This document shows positions 1-59,535 of a stretch of 64,000 bases of DNA, in pieces. Numbering within the stretch: the first letter of the stretch is position 1; each line of letters begins with the position of its first letter. Origin of the DNA: Prosapia bicincta (taxonomy: Eukaryota > Arthropoda > Insecta > Hemiptera > Cercopidae). The stretch lies in NCBI GenBank assembly GCA_036971475.1, contig JBAIZL010000006.1, positions 61,830,398 to 61,894,397 of the forward strand, in the 5' to 3' direction. Both the position numbers and the translations under genes were made by a program. The notes below the pieces were generated by a model. It saw nothing but the letters and a program-made list of their open reading frames with translations. It did not search any database and had not been told where the DNA came from.

Positions 1-480
1 AAATTAAAAAATGAGAACTTATTAAACTTAATAGACAAAGCTTACCCCAAGACAAACTAAAACTTTCCTACAGTGAAGCGAAACTAAAAATAGATCAATA
101 CTGGTATACCACGTGACAATGGAAATCCCACACACCTGGCAACTTCAGCCCTTAGTCTCAGAAGATGCTTGAAAATAAGAAAACTAAATTTAAGAAAATT
201 AAAAAGGGCTATTCAAAACAAGTGCCATGTATCAAAACAATGCTTGAGCTCACTATTCTCAAAAAACCTTCTGGAAGAATTTAAATATGACGTTTCAAAC
301 CAGAACTTACAGCCCAGACTTGGCTCCAAGAGATTATTATCTTTTTACACACCTGAAAAAATGGCTTCGCTCTCAGTTTTTTAATGACAACGATGAACTC
401 AAAGACACTGTCATTGGCTGGCTAAACGCATCAATGTTAGATAAACTAAAAATAATGTGTTATGAGTGCCATCTGGTGCA
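1..480 (+). pseudogene. mariner transposase C-terminal relic
   Basis: Fragments LRKLKRAIQNK, then across a frame change YSPDLAPRDYYLFTHLKKWL and NDNDELKDTVIGWLNAS, are the C-terminal third of a mariner transposase. The second residue run includes the last catalytic Asp (SPDLAP-D). Frames switch near 290 and there is no terminus, so it is a dead copy cut by the window edge. The same subfamily recurs at 20660-22440. Confidence 0.8.
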
Positions 481-489
481 GATTAAATT

Positions 490-695
490 TTATAATTTAG
501 TTATTGAATAAATATTTGTAATTCAAATATCAAAACTTTATTAACATCAATTATCATCCACTATAGATAGGTTAATAAAAATGTATTTAAATTTGATTAG
601 AATAAAAACGTATTTTATTAACAGTTGAAAATTTGTTCAAGGTATATATCAGGAGAGTGTGAGCTAATAGAAGGAATTTAATAATAAAACATTTG
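490..695 (+). repeat. 3' part of SINE-like repeat
   Basis: This stretch, running from 'ttattgaataaatatttg' through 'aacatcaattatcatccac' to the 'gagagtgtgagctaatagaagg' end, is shared with copies at 7735-8295, 18070-18500 and 59755-60185. The tRNA-like head is missing. Confidence 0.65.
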
Positions 696-729
696 ATGGA
701 TAGTCAGTCATGAATTTAGAATTTCAAGG

Positions 730-1080
730 GCTATTCATCAAAATCGAATAAAACCATAAAATTATAGTATTAAAATATTCAATATTACCAACAGTGCTCA
801 ACTTTCAGCCAATAAAAGTGGATTCTTTTAAATACAAATAACTGAAATTCCTACAAACAAAAAAATAATAATAAACAGTAGATAACATCCCACAAGGACT
901 GAGACACTGATTAGCAAAGGCTACATAAGTGAAAATCATCAATATATTTTTTAATACTATTAAGTCATGTTGGTTGCTATAAAAATCCATGTCAACAAGT
1001 GGCAAATCCTACCTTAATTTGTAAAATACACCAATAAGCAAGATGCAATCAAGTGCCGGTCAGATTCGTTGCAGTTATAA
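730..1080 (+). repeat. diverged dispersed repeat, copy 1
   Basis: Blocks such as 'attcaatattaccaacag' and 'aagatgcaatcaagtg' correspond in order and spacing to 6830-7185. It has no coding content and no recognised family. Confidence 0.45.
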
Positions 1081-3425
1081 CACGAGACTTTATGTAATTA
1101 TAACTTGTCTGCTTTATGATTTATCCATCCTTTGCTCCAGTATAAATAACAAAAATTAGCAAAAAGGTATCTTGAAAAATGAAAGATAGGATTGAAAATA
1201 TGATTAAACCCCAACTATTATCCTTTAAGAAAAAGAACCAAGAATGGGTCAATTCTGATTCTCCATTGATTAAAGCACTGATTCAGATTCTTATTTTTTT
1301 AACTGTTAAAATACATGTGCGGTGTAATTTATTGGGAAAATAATTCATTATCGACTATGTCTTATTTATCTATTACTTTCTTTGAATGAATTAAAGCAAA
1401 TTTGAACGATTAAAGCAAATGCCGATTCAAGATAACAAAAATATTATTATTATTTATGATGCAACAACTAAAACAATTGGTTGCTGCTCGTCTTGCTCTG
1501 CTGTCTCACTCTCCCTCGGGCAGGCTCGACTCTTACTCTTAATCTCCCTGTCTCTGGTCGCCACTGCTTCATAGATATCAAAACAAAACACAAAATGTAG
1601 TTCAAATTTCTCCAGTTATACAGACTGAAATGCCTATTTTTGAGAGTTATATTGTAATTGTAAACTGAAGTTCACATTTGTAAACATTTTAAGTAAATCA
1701 TTACTTTTAACCAATGAAAGTAGTTTTGTTATGCTTTCAAAAATTCTTATTCATAAATCAAGGTTGAATGCTTTGTGTAGCCTATTACATTAAAATGGAA
1801 CTTATAAAAGCCTTTACTCTATTAGAGAATATTATGTTGGCCTATATAACTTAAAAGAATCGAGAATCGACTTACGAATCAAGAATTGGACAAATAATTT
1901 TAGAATCAAGATTGTAATCTAATCAAAACTTTTAGGTATCGGCCCATCCCTAAAAAAAATATAAAACTTGGAGAAAAAAGTATAATAAGTGTTCTTAATA
2001 TTCAATAATTGGAGAGAAAAGGAGCATAAAGGGTTACCTGAAAATATTAAAGATTGGTGTAGTACTTTAAGCATAAATCATGTAATATCAAATTTATTAC
2101 TTACAAATTTAAATTATGGTACAGGTAATTATTCTGAAAATCATATTTTTTTAAGGAATGTGTAATTAATAAATAAATAATTTTTATTTTAAGCAAATTT
2201 CAATAATAAAAATTTCTTTCCTATTTAAAAATATTTTGGTTTGAATGAGTGTTAAATTAGAATATAGTATTGGAATATTCAGGAATAAAACAATCATAAT
2301 ACTACTAACAACATATAATCTCCATGTTTTTACTATTTAAATACCATTATACTTTCCTAGAAAGATAGAAGTATTCAAGTTGAATTTATAAGGGACAAAG
2401 ACAGTGCATGCTGGGGGGAGTACATTATTTCACACCCAAAGCTCAATTAATTCTGAAATTTAAAAGAAGGGTAAAAGTCATTACCATGATTTATAGAAAA
2501 ATTTTAATCTTTAAAGTGTTGTCATAAAATTTATTCTCAATTTGCCTGTACAAAGTGTTATTCTTATTGATAATGTTTTATACAGTAATGTTTAGATAAT
2601 AGAACTCTAACCTCTCACTATTTAAATGGGTTACTCTGGTGTATCTGAAGTACGTCTTATAAACAAACTCACATCGCTCAATTGGAGCTAACACACTCAA
2701 CGAGACAGTGATGAGATGTGTACCTTTATTTCAGACGCTTATCTTGTGATAATGTTTGTTAAGACAGTCTCAAGAAAACTGCCCTTGTGCACGTAATGCA
2801 GTTTCAGTCAGGCCTCTAAAATCAAATATGTGTCATGTTGCTCTGCTACGTTCTATGTTTGTTATATATTGTGATATTGGTGAAATAATATCATTATCAG
2901 ACAGTAAATAAGTTAACACCGAGTTTGCCTTTTCTGTGGAAGATTTTCCAGCAGTTTAAAACAAGCTCAAGAAATACATTAATAGAAATATATGTGGAGG
3001 ATTTTAGCAAAAAACTCCAAGTTACAGTTAATTGAAAGTGTTTGGTTCCGGTCTATAGAATGGTTGAAATTTCTCAGGACGATTGTTGACAAACTGGCTT
3101 GAACATTCAATATTTGGTATCCAACATTTTCAATAGCCTATCCCAAATATAGTCTCTTCTGACAACTGCTAGTAACTACAATGCTTCTTCCTTATGTGGT
3201 GACACAATATCCGATAACTTCATTAGACACAACATAATGGACAACAGTGTAACCCCACTTACAATAAGAAACAACATTTTTTCCATCCTAATAAATTGAG
3301 AATTCAGTTAAGATTTAATAAACTTGCACAAACTGAGACAAAATACAAATAGACAAATTACCAATAGATACATTTTCATATTTTGGTTACTATATGTTAA
3401 GACTTTCTCTAGACTTCCTTGATCT
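1081..3425. other. non-coding stretch, nothing recognised
   Basis: AT-rich sequence left of RRP12 exon 15, probably intron of the same gene. There is one GC-richer island at about 1480-1560 and no long open frame. I could not find RRP12 exons here and recognise no element. Confidence 0.5.
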
Positions 3426-3429
3426 AACC

Positions 3430-3725
3430 CAGAGTCGCTCAGCTTACAAAGGTGGAGGAGAGGGGGGTGAACTGAATCTTTGTGCTAAACCGCGGGCTAC
3501 ACCTATGTGTGATGCAGGGTCTGAGAAATCTACTTACCAGGGGTGTGAAATTAAAATTAGTGCCCGGTGGGGATGCTTTATCAAAATTAGTTGCAAAATG
3601 GTCCATTTTGACTGATACACTGATCCAATTTTGTATAACTCTATTGAATGACTATTTCTTTTTAAGTTTGAAAACGTTATTGGCGGCCGGCAGAGAATAG
3701 TCCAGTGGGCCACTAGTTGGATAAC
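3430..3725. mobile_element. hAT-like MITE
   Basis: The left end CAGAGTCGCTCAGCTTACAA and the right end (reverse complement TGGTTATCCAACTAGTGGCC) are approximate inverted termini in hAT style. A near-identical left end abuts the PLE copy at 12083-12115. It is short and has no transposase. Open frames here are incidental. Confidence 0.5.
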
Positions 3726-3730
3726 CATGA

Positions 3731-4428
3731 TTTAAACCCATCAAACTAATAATTTCAACAGATTTAAAAAAAGTAATGTTATAGGTAATGATGCAAGTGA
3801 TAAAATTATGCATACATAGGAGAGAAAGTAGCAGTTTGAGTGAAAGCTTACTCAGCCGGAGTGGGTCGACTACTGTCACACTACCCACCCGCCGAACACC
3901 AGTCCTTTGCTATAAATAATTTTCCTGCTCTGGCTGTGAATCACTTTTCTATCAACAGACTTACATACTGAAGTGTTACGTGACAATGGTGGCTCATACA
4001 CCCTGAAGACAACTTTACACATTAAAATAATTTTGGAAAGATCACAATACCAATGACACACACACACTGAGACATAAAATTAATTGAGAGTTTTGTTGGC
4101 CCGAGCAGTTGTTCCATGCAATGCTAATTTTCTCCTTCCCCCTCTCATTCCCAACAGAGTTCTATCATTCGCTTCACAAGCTATAACAAAAATGTAATGT
4201 TAAGACATGCATTCTATAATTATATGAAAAACTTTTAGAAATTGGAGGTAAGTTTATTCTTATTTTAAAGACAAGAATATTTATGGAATGAATACAGAAG
4301 ATAAAATATTGGTTTTATTATAAATTTATAATTTATTATATATTATTATAATATACTGGAGGAGGTTAACAGTAATTATATCAGAAATCTCAGTAGTAGC
4401 TTTTAAAAACAATTTTCTCAAATGTTAC
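3731..4428. other. non-coding stretch beyond RRP12 exon 15
   Basis: AT-rich sequence, probably intron, downstream of the exon 15 donor. Nothing recognised. Confidence 0.5.
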
Positions 4429-52075
<47,647 letters not shown>

Positions 52076-53541
52076 TATGTGAGCTTTAATTCTTGGAACA
52101 ATTTCTGAATACCAAATTTAGTTTGTACACTAACCTAAACATTATAACACATGTGAATTAAATGAAATTAAAATCACAGATCGAATAAATTACTCAGAGA
52201 TTCGACATATGATTTCTGTATTCCCAAATTAATACTGATAACTATTGAACAACCTAGTTAACCATTTTATTCGATTGTAAACATCACTCAAAATAATTTT
52301 TTTTATCAATTTACAAATTCTCTTCAAGTCTTTTCTTTAATCATTACGTGTATTTCTTAGTTAAATATTTTCAAACAAGATTTTTATATTCTTCAACCAA
52401 TATATATTGTCACAGAAATGTGATAAGTTAATACTGTATATTCAAATATTAAGACTTTCCGGCTTTGAAATACTTGTATAATCTGTGACTTAACGTCCAC
52501 AAATTATTTGTATTTATTCTAATTATTTGTACCTTAAAAATATTAGGTTAGTTTATTCTTTTATTTTAACTGTTTAATTTTAAATGTTTTATAGCTAGGA
52601 AAGACTGTAATTCGATTTTCAGTGCTGAAGATAATTATTGTTAATATTATAAATTTCGGCGCTACTGCGTTAAAAATTAGATAAAACGAGGCTGTGATTT
52701 ATTATTCCTCCAATCTTTTAGAGGATTACTTTATCATTGAATTTTATTTATTTATCTTAACGTTTAGTTTAGCGGTAAATTTAAAACGTTTAAACATATG
52801 TATCAATATGTGAAACTAAAACTTTCTCTAACTTTAAAATAGGATTTAATTATGAATACTTTGTGTGCTTATTAACAATCCTGAATTTATGAATAGGATG
52901 CCAGATTTAAAGTTATTAGTAAATTTATTTTTAATGTATTTGGTATTATGTTAAATACTGTAAGTATTTGGAACTGGATTTAAACTTACATAGGGTAATT
53001 TAATCTTAGATCACTTATATTCCTACTAATTTAACCATACATTTCATGACATTCTTACTTAAATCTTAATCGCTCAGATTTTACTACTATTGATTTTTAT
53101 GTACATAATTAATGTATTCGTAATTATCGATTATCTCTTGGGATGTAGCAACAGCTCAGGAACACAGAAAAAGCAATTAAAACCTTGGTGCTAATAACTG
53201 ACACCATACCAATTACAAAGTTTGGGAAAAGACATTTAACCTCAATTAACAACACGAAATCAAGATTTCTTTATAAGTTTTACTAGATTTCAATATATCT
53301 ACAGAGTATTCTTCGTTTTAAAAATACAATTTATTAATGAGCAAAGTAAACAATTCATACTTGAAAGAAAACATGACCTTGCTTCATGTGACCATACTAT
53401 AACCAAAATAGAAACCACTTCAATTGTGATCATTTGTATTTTATTATACAAAAACTTAAAGCAACTTTTATAAAAGCAAAAGTGTTTTCTTTTAAAAAAA
53501 TTATTTTTATTTGTTGATTCTATCTTTACTTGAGCTATTAG
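52076..53541. other. RRP12 upstream region
   Basis: It should contain the RRP12 5' UTR and promoter, but no TATA box, initiator or CpG-rich block stands out. AT-rich, no element recognised. Confidence 0.4.
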
Positions 53542-53820
53542 TTTTTACTAAAGCACTTGTAAATATTTTACAACTTGTCTATAATAGCACTTGCTTATAT
53601 TTGTTGAGGACGGCCATTTCCGGAGATGACTCCCATTGTCAACTCAGACCGTAACTGATCTTAATGATTACCCCCCACCCTAACCTACGAAAAAATGTTG
53701 AGATCAGTTAAGGTCTGAGATGACAGTGGGGCACATCTCCCAAAACGGCCGTCTTCAACAAATATAAGGAAGTGCTACCATAGGCAAGATGTATAATATT
53801 TACAAGTGTTTTAGTAAAAA
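53542..53820. mobile_element. hairpin MITE, arms ~123 bp
   Basis: Arms 53542-53664 and 53697-53820 are inverted at about 85-90% (shared 'cttatatttgttga', 'acggcc', 'ctcagacc', 'aactgatct'). The 32-bp centre is C-rich. No coding content and no known family recognised. Confidence 0.8.
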
Positions 53821-54087
53821 TTATTTTTTTTTATTACAAATTTATCATAACTGGTTAGTTTGTAGTTATTTTTTAATATAACATCGATCTCTGTTTTATT
53901 AAGAAAGCATCAGGCTATTAACTTATTTTTACAAAGGTTCATTCTTACATTTTTGCCAAATATTACTCAAGATGGAGTGTTAGATTTTGGATGAAAATCT
54001 AAGAGTGTCTCTGTGAAAAATGTTTATAGAACACATGATATATAAAGTTGGTGTTATAATCATGTTAAATTTACTGATTAAATCATT

Positions 54088-54267
54088 AGTAATTATTTGA
54101 AGAACTAAGTGAAAACTATTATCTCGCTGTGTTGATGCATTTCAAAATTGTTGTTTCATTGGACAAACCTATCTGCTACTCATATAGACCTCATGAATGA
54201 AATGACATTTTCAAAACGCGTCAGCACACTAAGTTAATAGCTTTCACTCAATTCCTTGAATTACTTA
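54088..54267. repeat. PLE-type fold-back, arms ~72 bp
   Basis: Left arm 54088-54160, right arm 54196-54267. The right arm contains TTTTCAAAACGCGTCAGCAC, related to the tails at 10844-10934 and 51560. Confidence 0.72.
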
Positions 54268-54269
54268 TG

Positions 54270-55470
54270 ACAAGTTATATCTTATTATGAATTGTTATAC
54301 ATATGTGGGCTTGATTATACTGAACATCATTTAATTTGAGATTTTGTTCTGTAAGTTTTGTACGTTATTTTTTATATATGTTCAAGTATCAAGATTATAT
54401 AATTCAATTAAGACGCCTTTAATATGTAGGGAATTGTTACCATGAAAATTAATTATACTTTATACTGATATAATTGAAAGAGAAAATAAATATAAATTCA
54501 GTAAAACATAACTCTAATTGTTGTGAATTGAGAACAACATTTACTCAAAGCCCCTTTAAGTCATGCATATTTTTAATGAAATAAAACTTGTAGTCAGGTG
54601 CTTGTAGAGTTATATCATGTATTTACTTATGTATAAATCAAGTTACTCATATAGTATGTTGAAATATAATTAACAAAAAAAAAACTGGTTGGTAGGTTTT
54701 TATCAACTGGTTGACGACAAAAGTATTTATCTGCCGCGATGCAAGCCCGCTATGACAGCAACTGTTGTAATCTGCACTGAAAGTATCAATTTTAATTAGT
54801 TTGTCCATTAGTGACATTTGCTTTTATACAAATAGTAAAACTACTACTTTAGTAGATTTCACGTCTTATAATACTAGTGGCTTCATTTTGCTAAAAAGAA
54901 ACAGTGCATCCTATAATCTATCTTATTATGTAGATTGGGGTCAAATTCATTGCCAAGAATGTACTGTAAATCAGCTGTTTTCATGACTTCTTTTGGGCCA
55001 TGAAGGATTTTGTTTATTTCTTAGTCAACATACTCTAGTGTTGATTAGTCTCATAAACCTTGAATTGGTACCTACAAAAGGATCACTTTCACTCAACTCC
55101 CCTTACTTTGTTACTTAACTGAAAGCATTTAAAAAGGAACTCAAATCAGTCACCATGCTTCATATTGCCAAAGGCCATGGCATTCATTACCATACATGTG
55201 GTTTATCTGAAAATGTATGGAAACAGTTGGAGAGGTCACTTTTTCCAAAAAAATTAATTTGGTAAAATGTAACAATTTATTTACAACATATCTTTCATGC
55301 CAAATTTTCAACCCTCTATTAATTCAGGGTCATTTAACTTGAATACCACCTACATATCCTTTCAATTTTGGAAAATTTAGTAATCACTTGAGACCAAGTC
55401 TGACCGGAATATACCATACGAAATTCTGAAGCATGTCTTTCACCAACACTTGTAATTATAACACCAAAAG
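54270..55470. other. intergenic stretch, nothing recognised
   Basis: AT-rich. A 61-codon open frame at 54801 and a possible old coding scrap at 55140-55250 ('catgcttcatattgccaaag') could not be assigned to a family. Confidence 0.4.
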
Positions 55471-55477
55471 CATTATA

Positions 55478-56693
55478 TAATTGCACTTTTGGTATTAACT
55501 TGGGAAAAAACACTACTTATTGATATTTTTCAGCAGACGAGTTTCGCACTAGGTCAGCGCATTGTTCAATGATGTGAGTCACGGACAAGACTGTTGCTCA
55601 GATATGTTGTGTTGGTGTGAGTCTGTGGTGTATTGGTGTTCTGTGCTGTGTTATTGTTCATAGAGTAGTTGTTAATTATATGTTCAAATATAGTATTTGT
55701 TTGTGAGTGTGTTTTGTCGTTTAGAATGTGTTGTGGATAGTATTTGTGGTGTTTTTTATCTTGTAGTTTTCTGTTGTGTTTAGTTTGTTGCTTTTTTTTA
55801 TCTAGTGTAGGATTTTTAGATTGGTGTCTATATTAGTATGTGGAGTATAGTGTGTTTTGTATATGTATGGCAAAATTTGATTTGGATTGTATCTTTTTCA
55901 TGTCTTTTATGTGTTTTTGTATCTTGTAAATGTTCTCTCTGTTTGTTTCATGTAAAAGCTAGGGCAGTTGCTGCATGTACTCTTGTATACTCCTGACCTG
56001 TTGTATTTATTCTTGTTTGTTTTTGTACTGTGTATGTGTTTTTTAATTGTGTAGAAGGTTTTAAATGCTACTTTGTATTTAAATTTGCGGAACAAGGAAG
56101 CTATTTTTTTTGTGATTTGTTGTTGTGAAATGTGTTACTTATTTTTGTGTTACGTGTTTGTGTGTTATTGTTGTTTTCTGTTGTGTTATGTGTGAGTTGT
56201 TTTTTGCCAATTATGTTGTCTATCATGGTGTGTTTGTATGTTTATAGGCTATGTATGTCATTATGTTGAGTTCGTTTGTTTTGTCTTCATTGTTCATGGG
56301 TATGTTGTTTAGTCTGTGTATCATGAAGTGGAAGAGAGCATGTTTGTGTTGTGAGGGGTGGTTGGAACTGTTATGTATAACTCTGTCAGTGGTGGTGGGT
56401 TTCCTGTATATTTTCAATGTGTGTTTGTGGTTTTGTTTTGTTATAACGAGATGTAAGAAGTTGATTTTGTTCTGTTTCCAGTGTGAAGCTACTGTGTAAT
56501 TTCTTTATGTAATTATGGAAGGTGTTTTTATCTGTCTTATGTTGCTGTTGTATAGGATTAGGATCTCATCTACGTATCTGTACCAATATATTATTTTGTA
56601 GGAGTGTTTGTTGTTTGCGGGCAAAACGCGTCTGCTGAAAAATATCAGTAAGTACTAGTTTTTTTTATTAAGTTAATACCAAAAGTGTAATTA
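55478..56693 (-). mobile_element. Penelope-like element with inverted terminal tails
   Basis: The tail at 55478-55543 (TTGCACTTTTGGTATTAACT, TGATATTTTTCAGCAGACGA) is inverted at 56623-56693 (TCTGCTGAAAAATATCAGTA, TTAATACCAAAAGTGTAA). Between them on the minus strand lie the RT catalytic end (YKIIYWYRYVDE), KIYRKPTTTDRVIHNSSNHP and a GIY-YIG relic. The RT is truncated directly at the inverted tail. Confidence 0.85.
55900..56620 (-). pseudogene. PLE RT C-terminus and GIY-YIG relic
   Basis: Order on the minus strand: YWYRYVDEILI (RT catalytic box, second Asp read as Glu), KIYRKPTTTDRVIHNSSNHP, HKHALFHFMIHRLNNIPM, then SGVYKSTCSNCPSFYMKQTE (GIY-YIG with YIG changed to YMK). Several frames are used. 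Not functional. Confidence 0.82.
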
Positions 56694-57269
56694 CAGAAAA
56701 ACCTCAAGATTTATTTTTGAACAACAAAAACTGCAAGTTTTATTATAAAATATATTGCTATCTCATAAAATTGTGTAGTGTTGCTGGACACTAACTCAAG
56801 ATGGGGGAGTGGGTAAAGCATCTCACACTAGAATTTAGGACATTTCTGATAGAATATATTCTATTAGAAAAATACATTTTAAATAAAAAAATTCAGTTCA
56901 TTACCTATTTGATATCTAAGTTTTTTTCATCTTTTTAGCTTCATTGAGTCTTTCTATTGACTTAGGTTATATTTCTGGAGTTTTATGCAAGTCCAAGGTC
57001 ACACCATAAATAACAATTTGGTTGAGAATTTCACCACCTCTATTGTAGCCGGTGGAAAAAGTCAATGCAGTTTCTACTTGGTTTTGTTTGTGTGTGACAA
57101 AATTCAAGAAATCATTCTTTTAAACTCATTAATAACATAAGTCCCTATATATAATTTCTTCTAGAACAATCCTTGAAATTTCAGGAAAGCATAAATGTAA
57201 GCCGTCGTGTATAAAATGTCTATCTTCTTGAACCTTTTTATCAATCGCTTTGATTTCGTCTGTTGGAAC

Positions 57270-57530
57270 AGAATTTGGTAATGACTTACTTTACTTAACT
57301 TTACTTTATCCAATGCCCACCCTTGGCTGTTGAACCATTCGGCGTCGAGCCTCCCAGTAACGACTGGTTCTGGACAGCTGGTCGTCCAGTTCAGGACAGG
57401 TTGAAATGTGGTCCCCATTCATAATGCCATTGAGACAGAGCGGACACGTATCGGACTCCACTTGGCCAAAACGGTAGAGGTGGGCCTGGAGATAGTTGTG
57501 TCCTGTCAGAATTCGAAATTTCAGTTAAAA
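57270..57530 (-). pseudogene. non-LTR retrotransposon 3' end (ORF2 C-terminus)
   Basis: On the minus strand LTGHNYLQAHLYRFGQ, then CPLCLNGIMNGDHISTC, then SRYWEARRRMVQQPRVGIG and a stop at 57308-57306, followed by a TAAAG-rich short tail. It shares knuckle and C-terminus layout with 23770-24441 but is another subfamily. GC-rich against its flanks and strongly 5'-truncated. Confidence 0.85.
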
Positions 57531-58179
57531 TGAAAATTAAACCTAAACTTGTTCACTGTGAACATTCATTTGTTTGCAGGATTATTAATATTATTTGTTT
57601 GTATTCATTAATATTACATGATTATCTACTTACACTTCATTCAACAAAAATTATTTCTCGGTGGTTAGATCAAAGTAGTAAATAGTAGGACAGTATTGAT
57701 AAAGAGGAGGACAAATCAGGTTAAAGCATTTTTTTTATGTTCTACATGACCCTTGTTTTCTCACTGGCATGTAATTCTCCTTCAACAAAGCAATTGTAGT
57801 TACAAAAATGCCCATTTTCTACAGACCAACTTAAAATAACCTGATTTAATTTTGGTCACTGCATTTTTTGAGCACTATATGTTAGTTTCATCATTTGTAT
57901 GCTAGATTTAAGTGCAATATCTTTGATATTACATTCCTCCTTGTAACACAGCTTCTATAAATGTTCTTTTTATGTGTGAAGAATGTTTACATTGTTAATT
58001 TCAGGTAAATTGGTCCATGCTAGCTTAAATAATCCTAAATAAAAAGTTACTGTATGAGGATTAAATGCAAGCTCTACACTAGTCAAAAATAGGTTGCCTA
58101 GTTGTAGCAGGTAGGAAACCAGGTGACTGGTTTGCAGAAACTAAAGTGGTGAAGGATATCAGAGCTGGCTCACTTTTTT

Positions 58180-58870
58180 ACGTCTACAAATTTCAATTTT
58201 CTCAAGATTTTTTCCTATCCATTGAAAAGAATAATAACACAAAAACACTCATGAACAGACATGACATGGTAGGAGTATACAAGGCACATGTAACAACTGC
58301 CCTAGCTTATACATAAATCAGAAAGGGAGAGACTTCACCACATGATAGAAGCAACACATAAAAAACACAACCCACATAAAATTTTACTATTAATAAACAG
58401 AACATGCTACATACATACACCAACTTTGATGAAAACTATAAATTATACAAACACCACAAAAATCAACCACAACACATTCTAGTCGATGAAACACACTTAC
58501 AGTCAAACGCATAATTAACAAGAACTCTATGAACAATGGCACATCACAAAACTCCACAGACTCACAATAATACACAACTTATACAAGCATCAAAAAAACC
58601 AACTGTAACACATTATAATCGATAAAACACACTTAAAGTCAAACACATAATTAACAACTTTATGAAAAATGACACATCACAAATATACCGCAATGAAAAA
58701 TAATATACTACAGAAGAACAATACACCACAGACTCACAATAATACAACACATCTGAGCAAGAATCTTGTCCGTGACTCACAGCATTGAACAATGCACTGA
58801 TCTAGAGTGAAACGTATCTGCTAAGTGATATCAATAAGTATATTTTTAAAAAAGCTTCAAGATGTACAAT
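58180..58870 (+). mobile_element. PLE 3' part: GIY-YIG relic plus tail
   Basis: MVGVYKAHVTTALAYT at about 58268 is a decayed GIY-YIG core (C to H/A changes), followed by 'aatcagaaagggaga' (QKGR). The tail at 58740-58830 (ATTGAACAATGCACTGATCT, AGAGTGAAACGTATCTGC) matches the left tail of 55478-56693 in inverse. Confidence 0.8.
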
Positions 58871-59483
58871 ACAAAAAGTGCAAGTTTTAATACAAGAGTA
58901 TTTACAAACATACGTACGCAATTCCTAATAATGAGATGAAATTAGGATATTAAAAATAACATAACTATTAGTAACAATTATATTTAGCTAATGTAATATT
59001 AACGACAGTCAAGAAATCAATTGGCTCTATGTAACTCTGTGTCCCAAATACTGAACATTGATCTCCATGGAGTTGGAGGAAGCTTTATTATGTATATGGG
59101 GTAATAGGAATTTAACTGAAGTTCTTGTTCATAAGCTCTATGTTTTCAAAGTAGTGCTACAATTTTCATCACATGGGTAATCTAGGGTTAAGAGTCATTC
59201 ACAAATAACCTAAGATATAGATAGTATACTCATCTCTTACCAAGTATTTTTACACAGTTATTTTTCCTATTTGCATCTCATATCAGTTCTCTTATCAAAG
59301 ACCTTTAGCTGTTAACTAAACTTCTGTTCTTTGCTTTACAAATTAGTAGATGGTATAAACTGTGATAAATTTGTGTTTATTTACTTCAACAGACTCAATT
59401 AACGTGATAAAACATTTTATATACCTAGATTATTTTAAACCTAGTCACTAGTTTGTTTTCATGTTTTGTTTACAGATTTAGTT

Positions 59484-59535
59484 ATGGAAATCAGTTTTGC
59501 TAACAAACGTGTTCTAATTACAGGAGCAGGAAAAG
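59484..59535 (+). CDS. DCXR: DCXR-like exon 1
   Basis: It codes MEISFANKRVLITGAGK plus the first base of Gly. The donor is GTAAGA. The family usually starts with almost the same 'MEL-F-G-RVLVTGAGKGIG', so the ATG is well supported. Confidence 0.9.

Noticed and set aside
58770..58815. Hammerhead core at CACTGATCTAGAGTGAAACG
   Set aside because: After CTGA the required G and A are C and T. The CACT/AGTG stem pairs differently, so it does not fit the hammerhead core.
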